Shown piece after piece: positions 1-10,250 of a stretch of 25,524 nt of DNA. The position numbers were made by a program, and so were the translations under genes. The stretch lies in the IMG/VR virus record IMGVR_UViG_3300032047_000115, positions 1 to 25,524 of that record. One strand, written 5' to 3'. Numbering within the stretch: the first letter of the stretch is position 1; each line of letters opens with the position of its first letter. Origin of the DNA: a virus. The notes below the pieces were generated by a model that saw only the letters and a program-made list of their open reading frames with translations, had not been told where the DNA came from and did not search any database.

Positions 1-3000
1 TACATTATTATCACTATCCCAAGCTATATTACCTGGGCCTTGGACACCACTTGTTATAGCATTAACGGGTGTTCCAGCAGTAATAGTACCATTAGCGTTT
101 ACTTTAACTGCACACAAAGATCTATAACCTGTTCCTGGATTATAGAAACCGTATACAAAAGTATCACTACCTACATAAACACAGCTACACTCGTTTTGGT
201 AATAAGTACTCATTTGAGCAGAGTTACCCCAAGTTGCTGGTGATGCCGTAGGGTGGCTAACTGTACCATTACTATTAATAATCACACCCTTAGCATTAGT
301 TAAAGAACCACTAGCTGTTGCTGTAATTGATCCACCAGACGCAGGTAGGTTGGTTATATTTGATCCATCAAAAGCAAGACCATTTATTCTGGATGCTGGT
401 AGCGTTCCAGAGGAAAGATTTGAAGCATTTAATGAACTTAAACTTGCACCCGATCCACTAAAGGTAGTCGCTTCACATGTTCCAGTTATTTCTACTCCCG
501 TACTTTTTGTCTGAAATTTTAGGTTATTATCGTAGTAAATTTTAACATCAGTACCAGCAGTTCCCCTGAGATAAGTATGTGACCCATTAGCATCAGTTAA
601 ATACGTCATATCACTTCGTATCCACAAAGCATCAGAGTCATTTTGGATGTATCCGTAGTAACTACCGTCGTGCCAGATTGATAAATCTTGAGAATTACCA
701 AATCGAGCTTTACCGTTATCAGCAAAATCTAACTGTGCTCCACTAGCAGTTATAGATGTCAGAGCATTTAATTCGTTAGCCGTACCCGAACCAGTAATAA
801 GTCTATTAGCTGCGTTGTTGTTGATTGTTGTTCCAGTTACTGTCTGCCAAGTATTGTCACCTCTTAGGAACTTGGAGCCAGTTGCTCCTGATCCAAGTCT
901 TGCTGTAGCTACCGTTCCAGAAGACGCATTAACAGCAGCTAACGCTTGATCTGCGGTTATAGCACCTGTATTACTATTAAAACTTGTTACTCCACCTGTA
1001 GGACTTTGTAAGTGAGTGAAATCTGACATACTGTTAGAAGTTCCACTATTCCTAATATATGTCTTACTTTCATCAGTTCTAATAACTACATCACCCTCTT
1101 GTGTCGTTAATGCTAACTGAGCACTTTGACTATTAGCAGTTTGCACTGTTGTAATAGCAAGAGCGTTTTCCCACTCTAAAGTTGTAGGTGTTGAAGCACC
1201 AGCTTTTAAGTATTGATTAGCACTAGGAGCAGCTGCGGGTAATGTTAAGACAACATTACTTGGTACCGTAGCTGGAGCAGTTAGACTAATTGAATGTGAA
1301 TCATCATCATCTGTTAACTGTAAGTTATCAGTAATAACAATACTACCCGATACAGTTGGGTTATTTGCAGGTAAAACTTGAGTCCAACTTAAATTTCCTG
1401 ATCCATCTGTTTTTAAAACATAACCTGCTGTTCCATCAGCTGTAGGCCAACTTAAACCGTCAAGTACAACTTTACCAGACCCATTAGGAGCAATAGGTAT
1501 ATTACCATTACTAGCTGAAACAATAGAATTCCCGTTGACATCTAAATTACTTCCAAGTTTCACAAGTCCAGACCCATTAGGATCTAACGTAATATCTGCG
1601 TTACTTGTTGTAGTAATATTACCAGTATTAAATGTAACATTTCCTGAAGCACCTAACGTACCAACAGTTGTGTTACCAGCACCTAATGTACCAACAGTTG
1701 TATTTCCAGCACTTAATGTACCTGTAGTAGTTAGATTTTCATCTCCAAAACCAATCGCTCCAGTACTATCAGTTATAGTCGCTGCATTAATAGTTGTAGT
1801 ATCAGCTTTTAACGATCCACCGTCTATTTGACCAAGTGCAATAATCCAACCTGTTGTAGATAAATTCTCATCTCCAAAACTAATTGCTCCACTACTATCT
1901 GTAATAGAACCATTAGCAAGAGTTAAGTTACCAATAGTTGAACCAGTTGAAGCATTAAAGGCACTTCCAATAGTGACTACACCAGACCCAGCTGGATCAA
2001 TAGTTATATTATCATTATTGTTACTTGTGACAGGGCCAGTTAAAGTAATACCCTTAGATTCTACCTTACCAGATCTTTGATCAATAACAAACGTATCACC
2101 AACCTTAAATTTACCAACATGGTTAGTACTTGATTGCCAAACCTTACCCATATTTCTATTGACAACTTCATTAGCCTCAATAGGTACTCCTCCATTCTCA
2201 GGAGCAGCACGATAATCGGTTCCAGCACCAGTATACTCAAATGTATGACCACCAGTACTAATATATGACCGTTGATAGAAGTTAACAGTAGCACCATCCG
2301 TAATAGCGTTGGTTAAACCATCGTTAATTGCTGGATTGGTAGAATTAGTCTTCATTATGGTTATAGTCCAGCCATTTGTAGCTGTCCATGAACCACCCAC
2401 GGGGGTAGCTGACACTATTTCATAAGTATCAGAACCAATAGAAACTAAATAGTTATCCCCTGGCCTTAAGTTAGCTGTACTATTATTAAATCCAGTACCA
2501 AAGTATCCAGATGTAATAGTTGTTGCATCAATATTAAATGAAGTTTGCCCAGCAGCTTTAGCACCATCTACTGTAGAAGTGAATGTTGTTGTAGCTGACT
2601 TACCATCTGCTATTAATCCGTATCTACCGTAGTCAGTAGTACAGTTAGCAAGGTTAAGCATACCACCGTTAAGACTCTTAGCGTGATAATGACAAAATGT
2701 TCCAAAGAATGATACTAACTGAGCGTACCCATTGTTAGTACATAGGATTCCTGGGCCATCCATGTTGATTTGAGTGAATGCATCGACAACAAATGACCTT
2801 AAAGGACTTGTTGCAGAAGGTACACTACCATCTACAAGGATACCACCAGCTGTCATACCAGAATCTTTATCTCCACCTAATCCACCAGTCTGTGTTACTG
2901 GATCATAAGCAGCATTATTGATGTCTGTATCAGATATTGATGTACAGTTTTGTATATATGGTGACTTTTTCAGTGAACAATTAGGTCTAAATGCAGCAAT

Positions 3001-5280
3001 CCATCCTTGTACAGGAGGTAAACCATAGGTAGAATCGGGGTCTACGTTAGTTCTTTGCTCATTTCTATTAGCTTCAGGTACATATCCTGTAGCATCACCT
3101 CTTGCACTAGCTGTAGAACCACCTGAAGTAGTCCAACCACCAGCTTTCATACCAGAGAATGCAAATCCCCAAATATAAGTACCACTGTTCATTTCAAACA
3201 TGGTGTTATATTCAGAAGTACCAGCTACAACTGCATTTGAAGCGTTGAAATCTCTACTTGTATCGTATCTTTGGGTATTACTTGGGTGTATAAAGCAACT
3301 ACGCATTGTAGTACCAACAATAGAAACGTTATCAGCCTCTACACGTAAAGGTAAAACCTCTTGATAAGTACCAGCAGCTACAGAAATCATCCAACCTTGA
3401 CCTACACGGCCTGCTTGGTTAGTAACTGTACCACCACTTACATATGTATGAGCTAAATTAGTATCAACTGTTGTCTCTAATTGGCATTCAAATGATGTAT
3501 TACTTGTGATATTTGAGACAAAACGTAATGGATCATCTGCTTCAGGGAAGGTATGGTTGTTGGTACCACCTCCATAGTTACAACTCCAAACTAATCCAGC
3601 CATAGTAACCTTCATACCAACCCTTAAATTATGATTAGCATCAGTTGTTACTTCTAATAAACCAGTTTGATGGTTGTATGTAGCAGCTGTTACGTTAGTT
3701 GTAGTAGTTGAAGTTATATTTTCGTTTACATCAAGTAAAGCACCTCTAATAGTCTTCTTAGCTTTAATAATTCTATGACCATCGTTAAGATCATTACCAT
3801 TAACAGAGTCTACATATACTACTTTAGGTTGTGAAGTGAATGTACCACCTGAAGTGATAGCTCTCCAAACACCAGTATTAGCACCAGTTTTATCCCATAT
3901 AGATAATGTTTGATCGTTTAAGTGATCATACCATAATTTACCTTCAGTAAAATTAGTTTCTGTAGGAGCAGTACCTTTATTAGTAGTGTGGCTATAATAT
4001 ATAGCATCAAAACGTTTTGCTAAAGCTTTACCTGTAGCAATACTGTCATCACTATCCCAGTCAGGAGTAGGATAATTAGAAGTAGTAGTAGAAGCATCTA
4101 ATTCTGATGAAGTGATTACATCATCATTCCTTATTTTAGCTAACTCTACAGTATTATCATTTATAGCTAGTGAAACTTCTCCGTCAGCTGTATATGTTGT
4201 TGTAATAGGTACACTAGATTGTACTCTAACAGTACCTTGTTGAGAAGCTGTAGAGCGATCTACACCAATAGTTACATCACCAACAGTACCACCAACAGCA
4301 TGAGTTACATTTATAGCATCTCCACTAACTTGGTTTACCTTAATAACACCTTGGGTAGTAGGAGTACTACGCTCAGTTGAAATAATAGCACTTCCACTAT
4401 AATTGGAATCAGTCTCATTTGAAGCACCGACTTTAATACCGTGCCCTGATTCGACAATAATAATACCTCTATTATTTTTAGTACTAAGTTCTCCAGATAT
4501 GACAGCATCACCATTGGTGTAGTTAACATCAATACCGTCACCTTCATTTATCTTAACAATACCTTTATTGGTTTTAGAACTATCTTCACCTGATATTGTT
4601 GTCTGACCGTTAGAGTTTGTACCACCTGTAGCATCAGTTAAGTTAATACCTTCGCCTTCTATGAGGTCATCGAAGATAACTTTTCTTAATTGCTCACGGT
4701 TTACAGCATCATCATCTGAATCAGCACCAGCTACATGTTCAATTTTTCTATCAATACCTGATACTGGATGTGCTACATCAACAGCGTTAGCACTAAACTT
4801 AGATTCTTTAATAGAAAGTTTAGCTTCATTAACACCTTCTTCAGCAATATGCTGGATTCTTCTTAGTTCTGAGTTTAATTCACTAGCACGAATAGTACCT
4901 TGAGAACTAAAATCACTTTGAACTTCAGATGTAATACGCTCTAAAGTAATAATAGCATTAGCTGTTGGCTTTGCTACACCATTATCTGTATTTAAAGTGA
5001 TCTGGGTATTTCCAGAATTAAACTGATAGTTATTTACTGGAGTGGTAGCTGCAATACTACCAGCGTTAGAACCGCTAGTATTAGATGCATCATATTGTGA
5101 GTGGCTTGTGCCAGCTGTACCAGCATTAGTAGCTTCTGCTTGTAGTACGGCTGTATTGGAATCACGGCTAGGTTCAAAAATATAAACCTTTAAGTCTGAT
5201 CTATTTATTAGATCTATTGTTCCGAGGCTGAAGGTTACTGTATTACCATCCCCCGTATATTCGAGTCGTGTTGTTGCCAT
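1..5280 (-). CDS. Tail fibre protein, T7 gp17-like N-terminus, very long; 3' end outside window
   Basis: The frame from ATG at 5280 has no stop to the left edge: 1760 codons, against 553 residues for T7 gp17. Residues about 1-205 match the T7 tail-fibre anchor: 'MATTRLEYTGDGNTVTF', then 'RITSEV..SDFSSQGTIRASELN', 'IQHIAEEG' and 'DDDAVNREQLRKV'. Residues about 215-360 are four degenerate repeats of roughly 35-40 aa, each with a '(S)GxxxS..xxGxVxV' theme. Around residue 485, 'VYVDSVNGNDLNDGH' is the usual opening of a single-stranded right-handed beta-helix. The later part holds three copies of an 'xIxPxGSGxVxL' motif, plus 'WHDGSYYGYI' and 'TDGSGNLSW' motifs typical of marine phage fibres. The N-terminus should dock on the gp11/gp12 tail and the rest should bind the host surface. 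The gene begins 24 nt after the gp16 stop with no clear Shine-Dalgarno. The fibre assignment is firm; the receptor is unknown. Confidence 0.93.
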   Translation of the reverse strand, partial: MATTRLEYTGDGNTVTFSLGTIDLINRSDLKVYIFEPSRDSNTAVLQAEATNAGTAGTSHSQYDASNTSGSNAGSIAATTPVNNYQFNSGNTQITLNTDNGVAKPTANAIITLERITSEVQSDFSSQGTIRASELNSELRRIQHIAEEGVNEAKLSIKESKFSANAVDVAHPVSGIDRKIEHVAGADSDDDAVNREQLRKVIFDDLIEGEGINLTDATGGTNSNGQTTISGEDSSKTNKGIVKINEGDGIDVNYTNGDAVISGELSTKNNRGIIIVESGHGIKVGASNETDSNYSGSAIISTERSTPTTQGVIKVNQVSGDAINVTHAVGGTVGDVTIGVDRSTASQQGTVRVQSSVPITTTYTADGEVSLAINDNTVELAKIRNDDVITSSELDASTTTSNYPTPDWDSDDSIATGKALAKRFDAIYYSHTTNKGTAPTETNFTEGKLWYDHLNDQTLSIWDKTGANTGVWRAITSGGTFTSQPKVVYVDSVNGNDLNDGHRIIKAKKTIRGALLDVNENITSTTTTNVTAATYNHQTGLLEVTTDANHNLRVGMKVTMAGLVWSCNYGGGTNNHTFPEADDPLRFVSNITSNTSFECQLETTVDTNLAHTYVSGGTVTNQAGRVGQGWMISVAAGTYQEVLPLRVEADNVSIVGTTMRSCFIHPSNTQRYDTSRDFNASNAVVAGTSEYNTMFEMNSGTYIWGFAFSGMKAGGWTTSGGSTASARGDATGYVPEANRNEQRTNVDPDSTYGLPPVQGWIAAFRPNCSLKKSPYIQNCTSISDTDINNAAYDPVTQTGGLGGDKDSGMTAGGILVDGSVPSATSPLRSFVVDAFTQINMDGPGILCTNNGYAQLVSFFGTFCHYHAKSLNGGMLNLANCTTDYGRYGLIADGKSATTTFTSTVDGAKAAGQTSFNIDATTITSGYFGTGFNNSTANLRPGDNYLVSIGSDTYEIVSATPVGGSWTATNGWTITIMKTNSTNPAINDGLTNAITDGATVNFYQRSYISTGGHTFEYTGAGTDYRAAPENGGVPIEANEVVNRNMGKVWQSSTNHVGKFKVGDTFVIDQRSGKVESKGITLTGPVTSNNNDNITIDPAGSGVVTIGSAFNASTGSTIGNLTLANGSITDSSGAISFGDENLSTTGWIIALGQIDGGSLKADTTTINAATITDSTGAIGFGDENLTTTGTLSAGNTTVGTLGAGNTTVGTLGASGNVTFNTGNITTTSNADITLDPNGSGLVKLGSNLDVNGNSIVSASNGNIPIAPNGSGKVVLDGLSWPTADGTAGYVLKTDGSGNLSWTQVLPANNPTVSGSIVITDNLQLTDDDDSHSISLTAPATVPSNVVLTLPAAAPSANQYLKAGASTPTTLEWENALAITTVQTANSQSAQLALTTQEGDVVIRTDESKTYIRNSGTSNSMSDFTHLQSPTGGVTSFNSNTGAITADQALAAVNASSGTVATARLGSGATGSKFLRGDNTWQTVTGTTINNNAANRLITGSGTANELNALTSITASGAQLDFADNGKARFGNSQDLSIWHDGSYYGYIQNDSDALWIRSDMTYLTDANGSHTYLRGTAGTDVKIYYDNNLKFQTKSTGVEITGTCEATTFSGSGASLSSLNASNLSSGTLPASRINGLAFDGSNITNLPASGGSITATASGSLTNAKGVIINSNGTVSHPTASPATWGNSAQMSTYYQNECSCVYVGSDTFVYGFYNPGTGYRSLCAVKVNANGTITAGTPVNAITSGVQGPGNIAWDSDNNV
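1651..1722 (-). repeat. 30-bp tandem repeat inside the tail-fibre gene
   Basis: Positions 1651-1680 and 1681-1710 are near-identical 30-base units, and a degenerate third copy starts at 1711. They encode consecutive ten-residue units with the core 'GAGNTTVGTL'. The period is a multiple of three, so copy-number changes would keep the reading frame. Confidence 0.85.
1729..1909 (-). repeat. Two diverged copies of a 43-residue fibre module
   Basis: The stretches starting at 1741 and 1870 share the core 'atctccaaaac.aat.gctc' and are offset by 129 bp (43 codons). They encode 'DSTGAIGFGDENLTTTG' and 'DSSGAISFGDENLSTTG'. This looks like an internal duplication in the distal fibre shaft. Confidence 0.75.
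4215..4625 (-). repeat. Four degenerate protein repeats in the proximal tail-fibre shaft
   Basis: On the minus strand the translation shows successive units with the cores 'TNKGIVKINEGDGIDV', 'NNRGIIIVESGHGIKV', 'TTQGVIKVNQVSGDAINV' and 'SQQGTVRV'. Each is followed by a short strand and a '(S)GE/V-D/L-(R)ST' turn. The similarity is at the protein level. A repeating beta-structured shaft just after the virion anchor is the simplest reading. Confidence 0.75.
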
Positions 5281-5304
5281 TGTTTATTGTATTTGGGACA
5301 TGGG

Positions 5305-8300
5305 TTACTTAGGTATGTTTATAAGCTCTTCTATGGCATCATACCTACCATATTTACCATAAGATTTACGATCCAAGCGTGTTTGAATCTTTTCAGCTAG
5401 TTTAGGATTATCATACATTAATTGTTCCATAGCGTTTTTACGCTCTTCTACAAAAATTTTATGTACATCTTGATAAAATCTCTGTTCAAAAATCTTATCA
5501 TTTTTATTTCTTAAACCTAAACGCTTGTATTCATCAAGATCATTACGCCAAACTCCTCCATCTTTCATAAGCTCTTCAAGCCTATAACGTAAGTCACCCA
5601 TAGACATATATCTTTGGATCTCAGACATCTCATAAGAGTTTAACCGTACACCATTATAAGTAGCTAGTATCTTAGGGACATCAAAACTCATCTCTAAAAG
5701 ACCTTTTTTAACAGGATCATCATCAGACCAGCTGATTGCAATAGGACTTAACCCATTAAACAACCTCATTAAAGGGTTCTCTGGGGGTGGATAATACTTC
5801 TTACCAGTACGATCTTTACTTAAAATATCATATTTAGGAGCAAGTGTAGACTTAGCACCTAACTCTCTTCTTGCTATATATTCAAGGATATTGTTAGCTT
5901 CTTTTTCATTAGCATCAATTATTCTACCAAGTTGATTAGATAGACCAGCATAAGGTAGAAGCTGTGGTCTTAAGAAATTACCCGCAATTCTTTGGATATT
6001 CTTCTCACCACCTTCTTTCCAGTTTAACAGTTCACCTAAATCTGCTACTCCTGCTAACATAGATTTATCTACAATAACAGCTGTAGTCATAAACATAATC
6101 TTACTAATAGCTTCATCTCTATAGTCTTCACCTAGTAGATGCTGATAGTTAAGTACATTTGCAGTAGCAGCTAGTAGTGTGTTGAATGGTTCTATATCTC
6201 TATATGAGACATAAACATTACCTAGTTTAAATGAATTAGGTTGAATACCATTAGCTTTCCATTGCTCTCTAGTAGTTTTATCTGCGGGTATATCCCCAGT
6301 TAAGTTACCAGTCATAGCAGCTATAGAAGCTAATCCTATAATTGTCCGACCCATACCCAAACGACCTTTTAAAACCGCTTGTTCATATTCAATTTTTTCT
6401 GGTTTTATACCATACTTTTTAAGTAATGTTGCTGGATCACCTCTCATTATATCTTGGTATCTATGTTGGAATCTTACCAACTCAGTATGACCAAAGGCTA
6501 ATTCCAAAGCATTATAACCTGTTTTAACGAATGGGAAGAATGCTCTTAATCCAGTACCATGACCCACTTCATTTAAGAATTTAAACCTACCTTCAATTGG
6601 TTTGGTTAAGGCAGCTTCATCACCAGCCAGTCTTGTTGCTTGATCAGAAACAACCCATCTTTCAACACCTGCTTCATCTGTTCTACGTTTGAATATCATA
6701 TTACGGAACTCTTCTTCCATACTTCTAGCTAACGCTAACGGGTCTTCAATATCAAGCTTACCTTCATCAACTAAATTCATAATTGTTCGGGCAGCTTCAT
6801 TACGCATTTCCATACGACCAATAAGAGTTCTAGCCATAGCATCACCAGCACCCATAGCATTTCTACTATAAGTCATCCAAGGTGATGTGTTTATTTGAAC
6901 TAGACTATCCATTGCTTCATATAGATGCATTTGATCTTTATCACCTTGCCTTCCGATATACTCCTTCATCTCTTGCCAATGTTTTAAATCAGTATCAAAA
7001 GAATAGTTAGTAGCATAATCTTGTTGCTTACGATTAAGACCTAAATCCCAGTTATGCTTGAACATTTTCAAACTTTCAGACCAAGCATCACCTAATGCCT
7101 GTACTTGAGCACCTGCTAAAAACATTTCTCGTTTATTACCTCCCATCCAAGCTCCTAAATAAGCCTGAAATGGACGTAATATACTAATAAAATTAGTACC
7201 TACAATAGCTTTGAGGGGTGTTTTTAAACTACTTAAGACAGAATTATAGTAAACAGAACGGGCTTCCATACGCCACCTACCTGTTATCTGATCTCCATCC
7301 ATACGACCCCCTTTAATAAGAGCGTCAAAGTACTCGTGAAGATGAGCCATAGTTCTGACTTTACCATTAGTTGCAGCATAAAGAGCCATAAGATCTGCTC
7401 TCTGCTCTAGTGTACCTTCTTTAGCTAAACGAGCTAACTCATCAAAATGTTCATTAGTACGTTGGTTTATTATACTTAAATCTTGCTGAATTTTTCTCCT
7501 AATATCTGTAGGATCTAGTTTAGATTTTCCAGTAAATCTCTGCAACTCACTACCAGCCATGTAACTAGCTTTCTTCATTTCAAGCATAGACACTTTCATA
7601 GCATCAAATATTTGATCAGCTTGTCGTATCAAAGAAACACCTTTAGGTGCATCTAAAGTACCTTGAGCTATTAGCTGTACTCTTTTAGTTAAACTATTAG
7701 TAACTAAAGTGAGAGCGTGGAATGCTGAAGAGTTTACAGTTTCTATTGTTAAACCATCATAGCTATATACAGTTTTATTATCTTTATCAAGTTTAATCCA
7801 CTTTTCAAGATTTTTGGATACATCTCCTTGGTTAAGACCTTTAGATACTTTACCGTCTTGGAACAAGACCTCGTACATCTCTTTAGACTGCCTTAACAAA
7901 GACTCTTGTATATCAATCTGATCAAGAGTATTTTTAGGAGCTTCCCAGATTTCTCGTGAAACATCCTCAACAACTTCTTTAATATACTCAGCTAAGGCTT
8001 TACTACCTCCAGCCATTCGTTTGATCTGGCTTTCTAAGAATATTTGAGTAGCAGCTGGGTTATCACTTCCTTTTCTAAAGTTACCAACAGTCTCTTGGAT
8101 AGCTTTTTTTACAGCAACTTTAGGATCATCTAAAGGTATAGTTGCCTTTTCAGACATATCAAAAGATTCACCATTATTAAAAGGTGCTGGTTTATTTTTA
8201 GCTTTTGCTGATTGAAGAGAACTCATTTTCTCTTGCTCATTCCAGAAATCACTTTTACTAGCACCATTCTGTTTAGCTAAATCTTCTAGCTCATCTAATT

Positions 8301-10245
8301 TAGTAGTAATTTCTAAATCAGTATCAACTCTACTTAATTCAAGTTGTTGCTCAGGGAACCAATAAACACGTGCTTGGTGTGCTGGTACATCTCCTCTTGC
8401 TGCAACTTTATAAGTTAAACCTCCATAACCTAGTTCAGCTATCTCATCATTAAGACCTTCTATAAAATCTAAGACTCGATCTGAAGTAGCTTGAAGTTCA
8501 AGAGGATCTTCAACTCCTTTATTTTTTTGTTCTAAATTCCAAGCTTGCCTTTCTCGTATCTGTTCTACACTATCAAGACGTTCTCTAGGATAATAACCAT
8601 AACCGTTTTCTTTAGCTGCTGCTATTAATTCAGCATAAGTTATCTCAGTATCTTTAGCCCATAATCTAGGCCATCTGTCACCTAAAGCCTCTTCCAGAGG
8701 ACTGACTGCTTCTTCTTGTAACCTTTGTCTACGAAGAAGATTAGCTAGTTTAGTCCTAGATTTCCAAGGTATCTTTTCATCAGCATCAAGCAACCTAACT
8801 GGTCCTTTTCTGTCAGCATATATACCATCCCCCATAGGTACTCCTGGGGTTTCATCTACTCTATAGACAACACGATTTTGACCTCTATTATCTAAACGCC
8901 AAACTTCACCTTGTCTTGCACCGAGTTTGATTCTTTCTGAAGCAGAGACACTTAAATTATCTGTGACATAGAAACCATCACCGAATAAGTTCTCATCACT
9001 CCATACACGTTCTTGACCAGTGGAGAATTTCTCTTTAAAACCTTGAGGAAGCTTATCACCTTCATAACCTAAAGGTTTACCAAAGCCATCCTTCTTTTGT
9101 TTATAAGGTACCCCATGCCAGTATACTGAGTTATTACTAATACTGCGTAGATTACCTTCTTTTAATTCTTTGTATGTATTAAACTCTTCTGGTGAAAGAT
9201 AAGTTCTTAAATAACTATTCCAAAGATCAGTAGGTATACCTTGACCTGTTTCAAGTTCTAGCTGCTTCATACTATCATTAGCGAAAGCTTGCGCCTTCTC
9301 ACCTTCTTCGATAGTCTGCATAAGCTTAGTAGTACCAGCCCTGTTAGCTTCTTCAATAGTACTACCATTAGCCCTTGACCTTATAGCAGCCCATTTACCA
9401 CGAGCTAAACCTACAAGAACATAACCACCTAGATTAAAACCAGCACCAGCAAAGACAGTTTTAATCCTTGCTGTCCAAGAGTTATCCTTTTCAGGATCAA
9501 CTGCTAATGCTTCAGAGAAAGGTACCCAAGGAGCATACTGATTAACCAAGTTTGCCATGTTGGCATACTCTGAGCTTTCAGAAACGAAATCTGCAATAGC
9601 ACCTTCAGTTCCAATTTTAACACCTCTAGGTAGGAAAGCTATAGTCCTAGCACCTCTCTTGGTTTTTAACAGACTACCGACTATAGGTATTTGACGACCT
9701 ACTCTACCAGTTCTACTTGCTTTATATAAGCGGTGTGAAGCTTTAGCAGCAAGTTTATTTGCACCTAAAACTTTTCCTCCAATCCCCCATGTAGCAGCGT
9801 CTAGTGCGACAAACTCTACAATACCACGTGTTAGTTTACCTAAGCCTGATTGGTTTGCAGGCTCCCAGTTATCAGGGATTTCAAAGGGATTTTCTACATC
9901 ATATTTTTGATGAAAAATGTTTTCTTCATCTTGCATCGGTAAGCCATAGGCTTTATGCATACCCCATCTAGCGGTATCATAAATGCGTCTACCAAAGCCA
10001 CCGACACTTTCAACAGCATCAACTCCACCACCCCATAGGGCTTTACCAGTTTCTTGAACTAATTCTACAGGATTATCAGGAAGAAAGCCCATATCTTTAG
10101 CAGCCGTAGCTGCTTGCTCTTCTTCCTGTTCCACTTGTAACTGCTGCTGTTCTGCAAGAACGTTAGCTCTTTCAGCAATAGCTTCTGTACTGTAATGAGA
10201 AAGGTAGTTCTCTTCTTCTGGCGGTGTATTAAGTTCTTCGTCCAT
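5305..10245 (-). CDS. Internal virion protein gp16-like, ejected core protein with ART-like region
   Basis: A 1646-aa protein in the T7 gene 16 position, between gp15 and the tail fibre (T7 gp16 is 1318 aa). By analogy with T7 it is an inner-core protein ejected first to form the conduit for DNA across the envelope. The N-terminal ~60 residues are acidic and Q-rich. I see no T7-type soluble lytic transglycosylase domain at the N-terminus. Residues about 373-640 resemble phage ADP-ribosyltransferase domains: 'YWHGVPY' (His377), 'LFGDGFYVTDN' (Tyr426), then 'ELGYGGLTY' (604-612) and 'ARVYWFPEQQL' (625-635). Where such domains often carry Glu before the last strand I see 'HQAR', so activity is uncertain. 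Hydrophobic stretches at about 263-283 and 1299-1316 could contact membranes. The C-terminal third is predicted largely helical. ATG 10245 follows the gp15 stop by 5 nt. The gp16 role is firm by position; the ART-like call is inference. Confidence 0.88.
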   Translation of the reverse strand: MDEELNTPPEEENYLSHYSTEAIAERANVLAEQQQLQVEQEEEQAATAAKDMGFLPDNPVELVQETGKALWGGGVDAVESVGGFGRRIYDTARWGMHKAYGLPMQDEENIFHQKYDVENPFEIPDNWEPANQSGLGKLTRGIVEFVALDAATWGIGGKVLGANKLAAKASHRLYKASRTGRVGRQIPIVGSLLKTKRGARTIAFLPRGVKIGTEGAIADFVSESSEYANMANLVNQYAPWVPFSEALAVDPEKDNSWTARIKTVFAGAGFNLGGYVLVGLARGKWAAIRSRANGSTIEEANRAGTTKLMQTIEEGEKAQAFANDSMKQLELETGQGIPTDLWNSYLRTYLSPEEFNTYKELKEGNLRSISNNSVYWHGVPYKQKKDGFGKPLGYEGDKLPQGFKEKFSTGQERVWSDENLFGDGFYVTDNLSVSASERIKLGARQGEVWRLDNRGQNRVVYRVDETPGVPMGDGIYADRKGPVRLLDADEKIPWKSRTKLANLLRRQRLQEEAVSPLEEALGDRWPRLWAKDTEITYAELIAAAKENGYGYYPRERLDSVEQIRERQAWNLEQKNKGVEDPLELQATSDRVLDFIEGLNDEIAELGYGGLTYKVAARGDVPAHQARVYWFPEQQLELSRVDTDLEITTKLDELEDLAKQNGASKSDFWNEQEKMSSLQSAKAKNKPAPFNNGESFDMSEKATIPLDDPKVAVKKAIQETVGNFRKGSDNPAATQIFLESQIKRMAGGSKALAEYIKEVVEDVSREIWEAPKNTLDQIDIQESLLRQSKEMYEVLFQDGKVSKGLNQGDVSKNLEKWIKLDKDNKTVYSYDGLTIETVNSSAFHALTLVTNSLTKRVQLIAQGTLDAPKGVSLIRQADQIFDAMKVSMLEMKKASYMAGSELQRFTGKSKLDPTDIRRKIQQDLSIINQRTNEHFDELARLAKEGTLEQRADLMALYAATNGKVRTMAHLHEYFDALIKGGRMDGDQITGRWRMEARSVYYNSVLSSLKTPLKAIVGTNFISILRPFQAYLGAWMGGNKREMFLAGAQVQALGDAWSESLKMFKHNWDLGLNRKQQDYATNYSFDTDLKHWQEMKEYIGRQGDKDQMHLYEAMDSLVQINTSPWMTYSRNAMGAGDAMARTLIGRMEMRNEAARTIMNLVDEGKLDIEDPLALARSMEEEFRNMIFKRRTDEAGVERWVVSDQATRLAGDEAALTKPIEGRFKFLNEVGHGTGLRAFFPFVKTGYNALELAFGHTELVRFQHRYQDIMRGDPATLLKKYGIKPEKIEYEQAVLKGRLGMGRTIIGLASIAAMTGNLTGDIPADKTTREQWKANGIQPNSFKLGNVYVSYRDIEPFNTLLAATANVLNYQHLLGEDYRDEAISKIMFMTTAVIVDKSMLAGVADLGELLNWKEGGEKNIQRIAGNFLRPQLLPYAGLSNQLGRIIDANEKEANNILEYIARRELGAKSTLAPKYDILSKDRTGKKYYPPPENPLMRLFNGLSPIAISWSDDDPVKKGLLEMSFDVPKILATYNGVRLNSYEMSEIQRYMSMGDLRYRLEELMKDGGVWRNDLDEYKRLGLRNKNDKIFEQRFYQDVHKIFVEERKNAMEQLMYDNPKLAEKIQTRLDRKSYGKYGRYDAIEELINIPK

Positions 10246-10250
10246 GTTAG

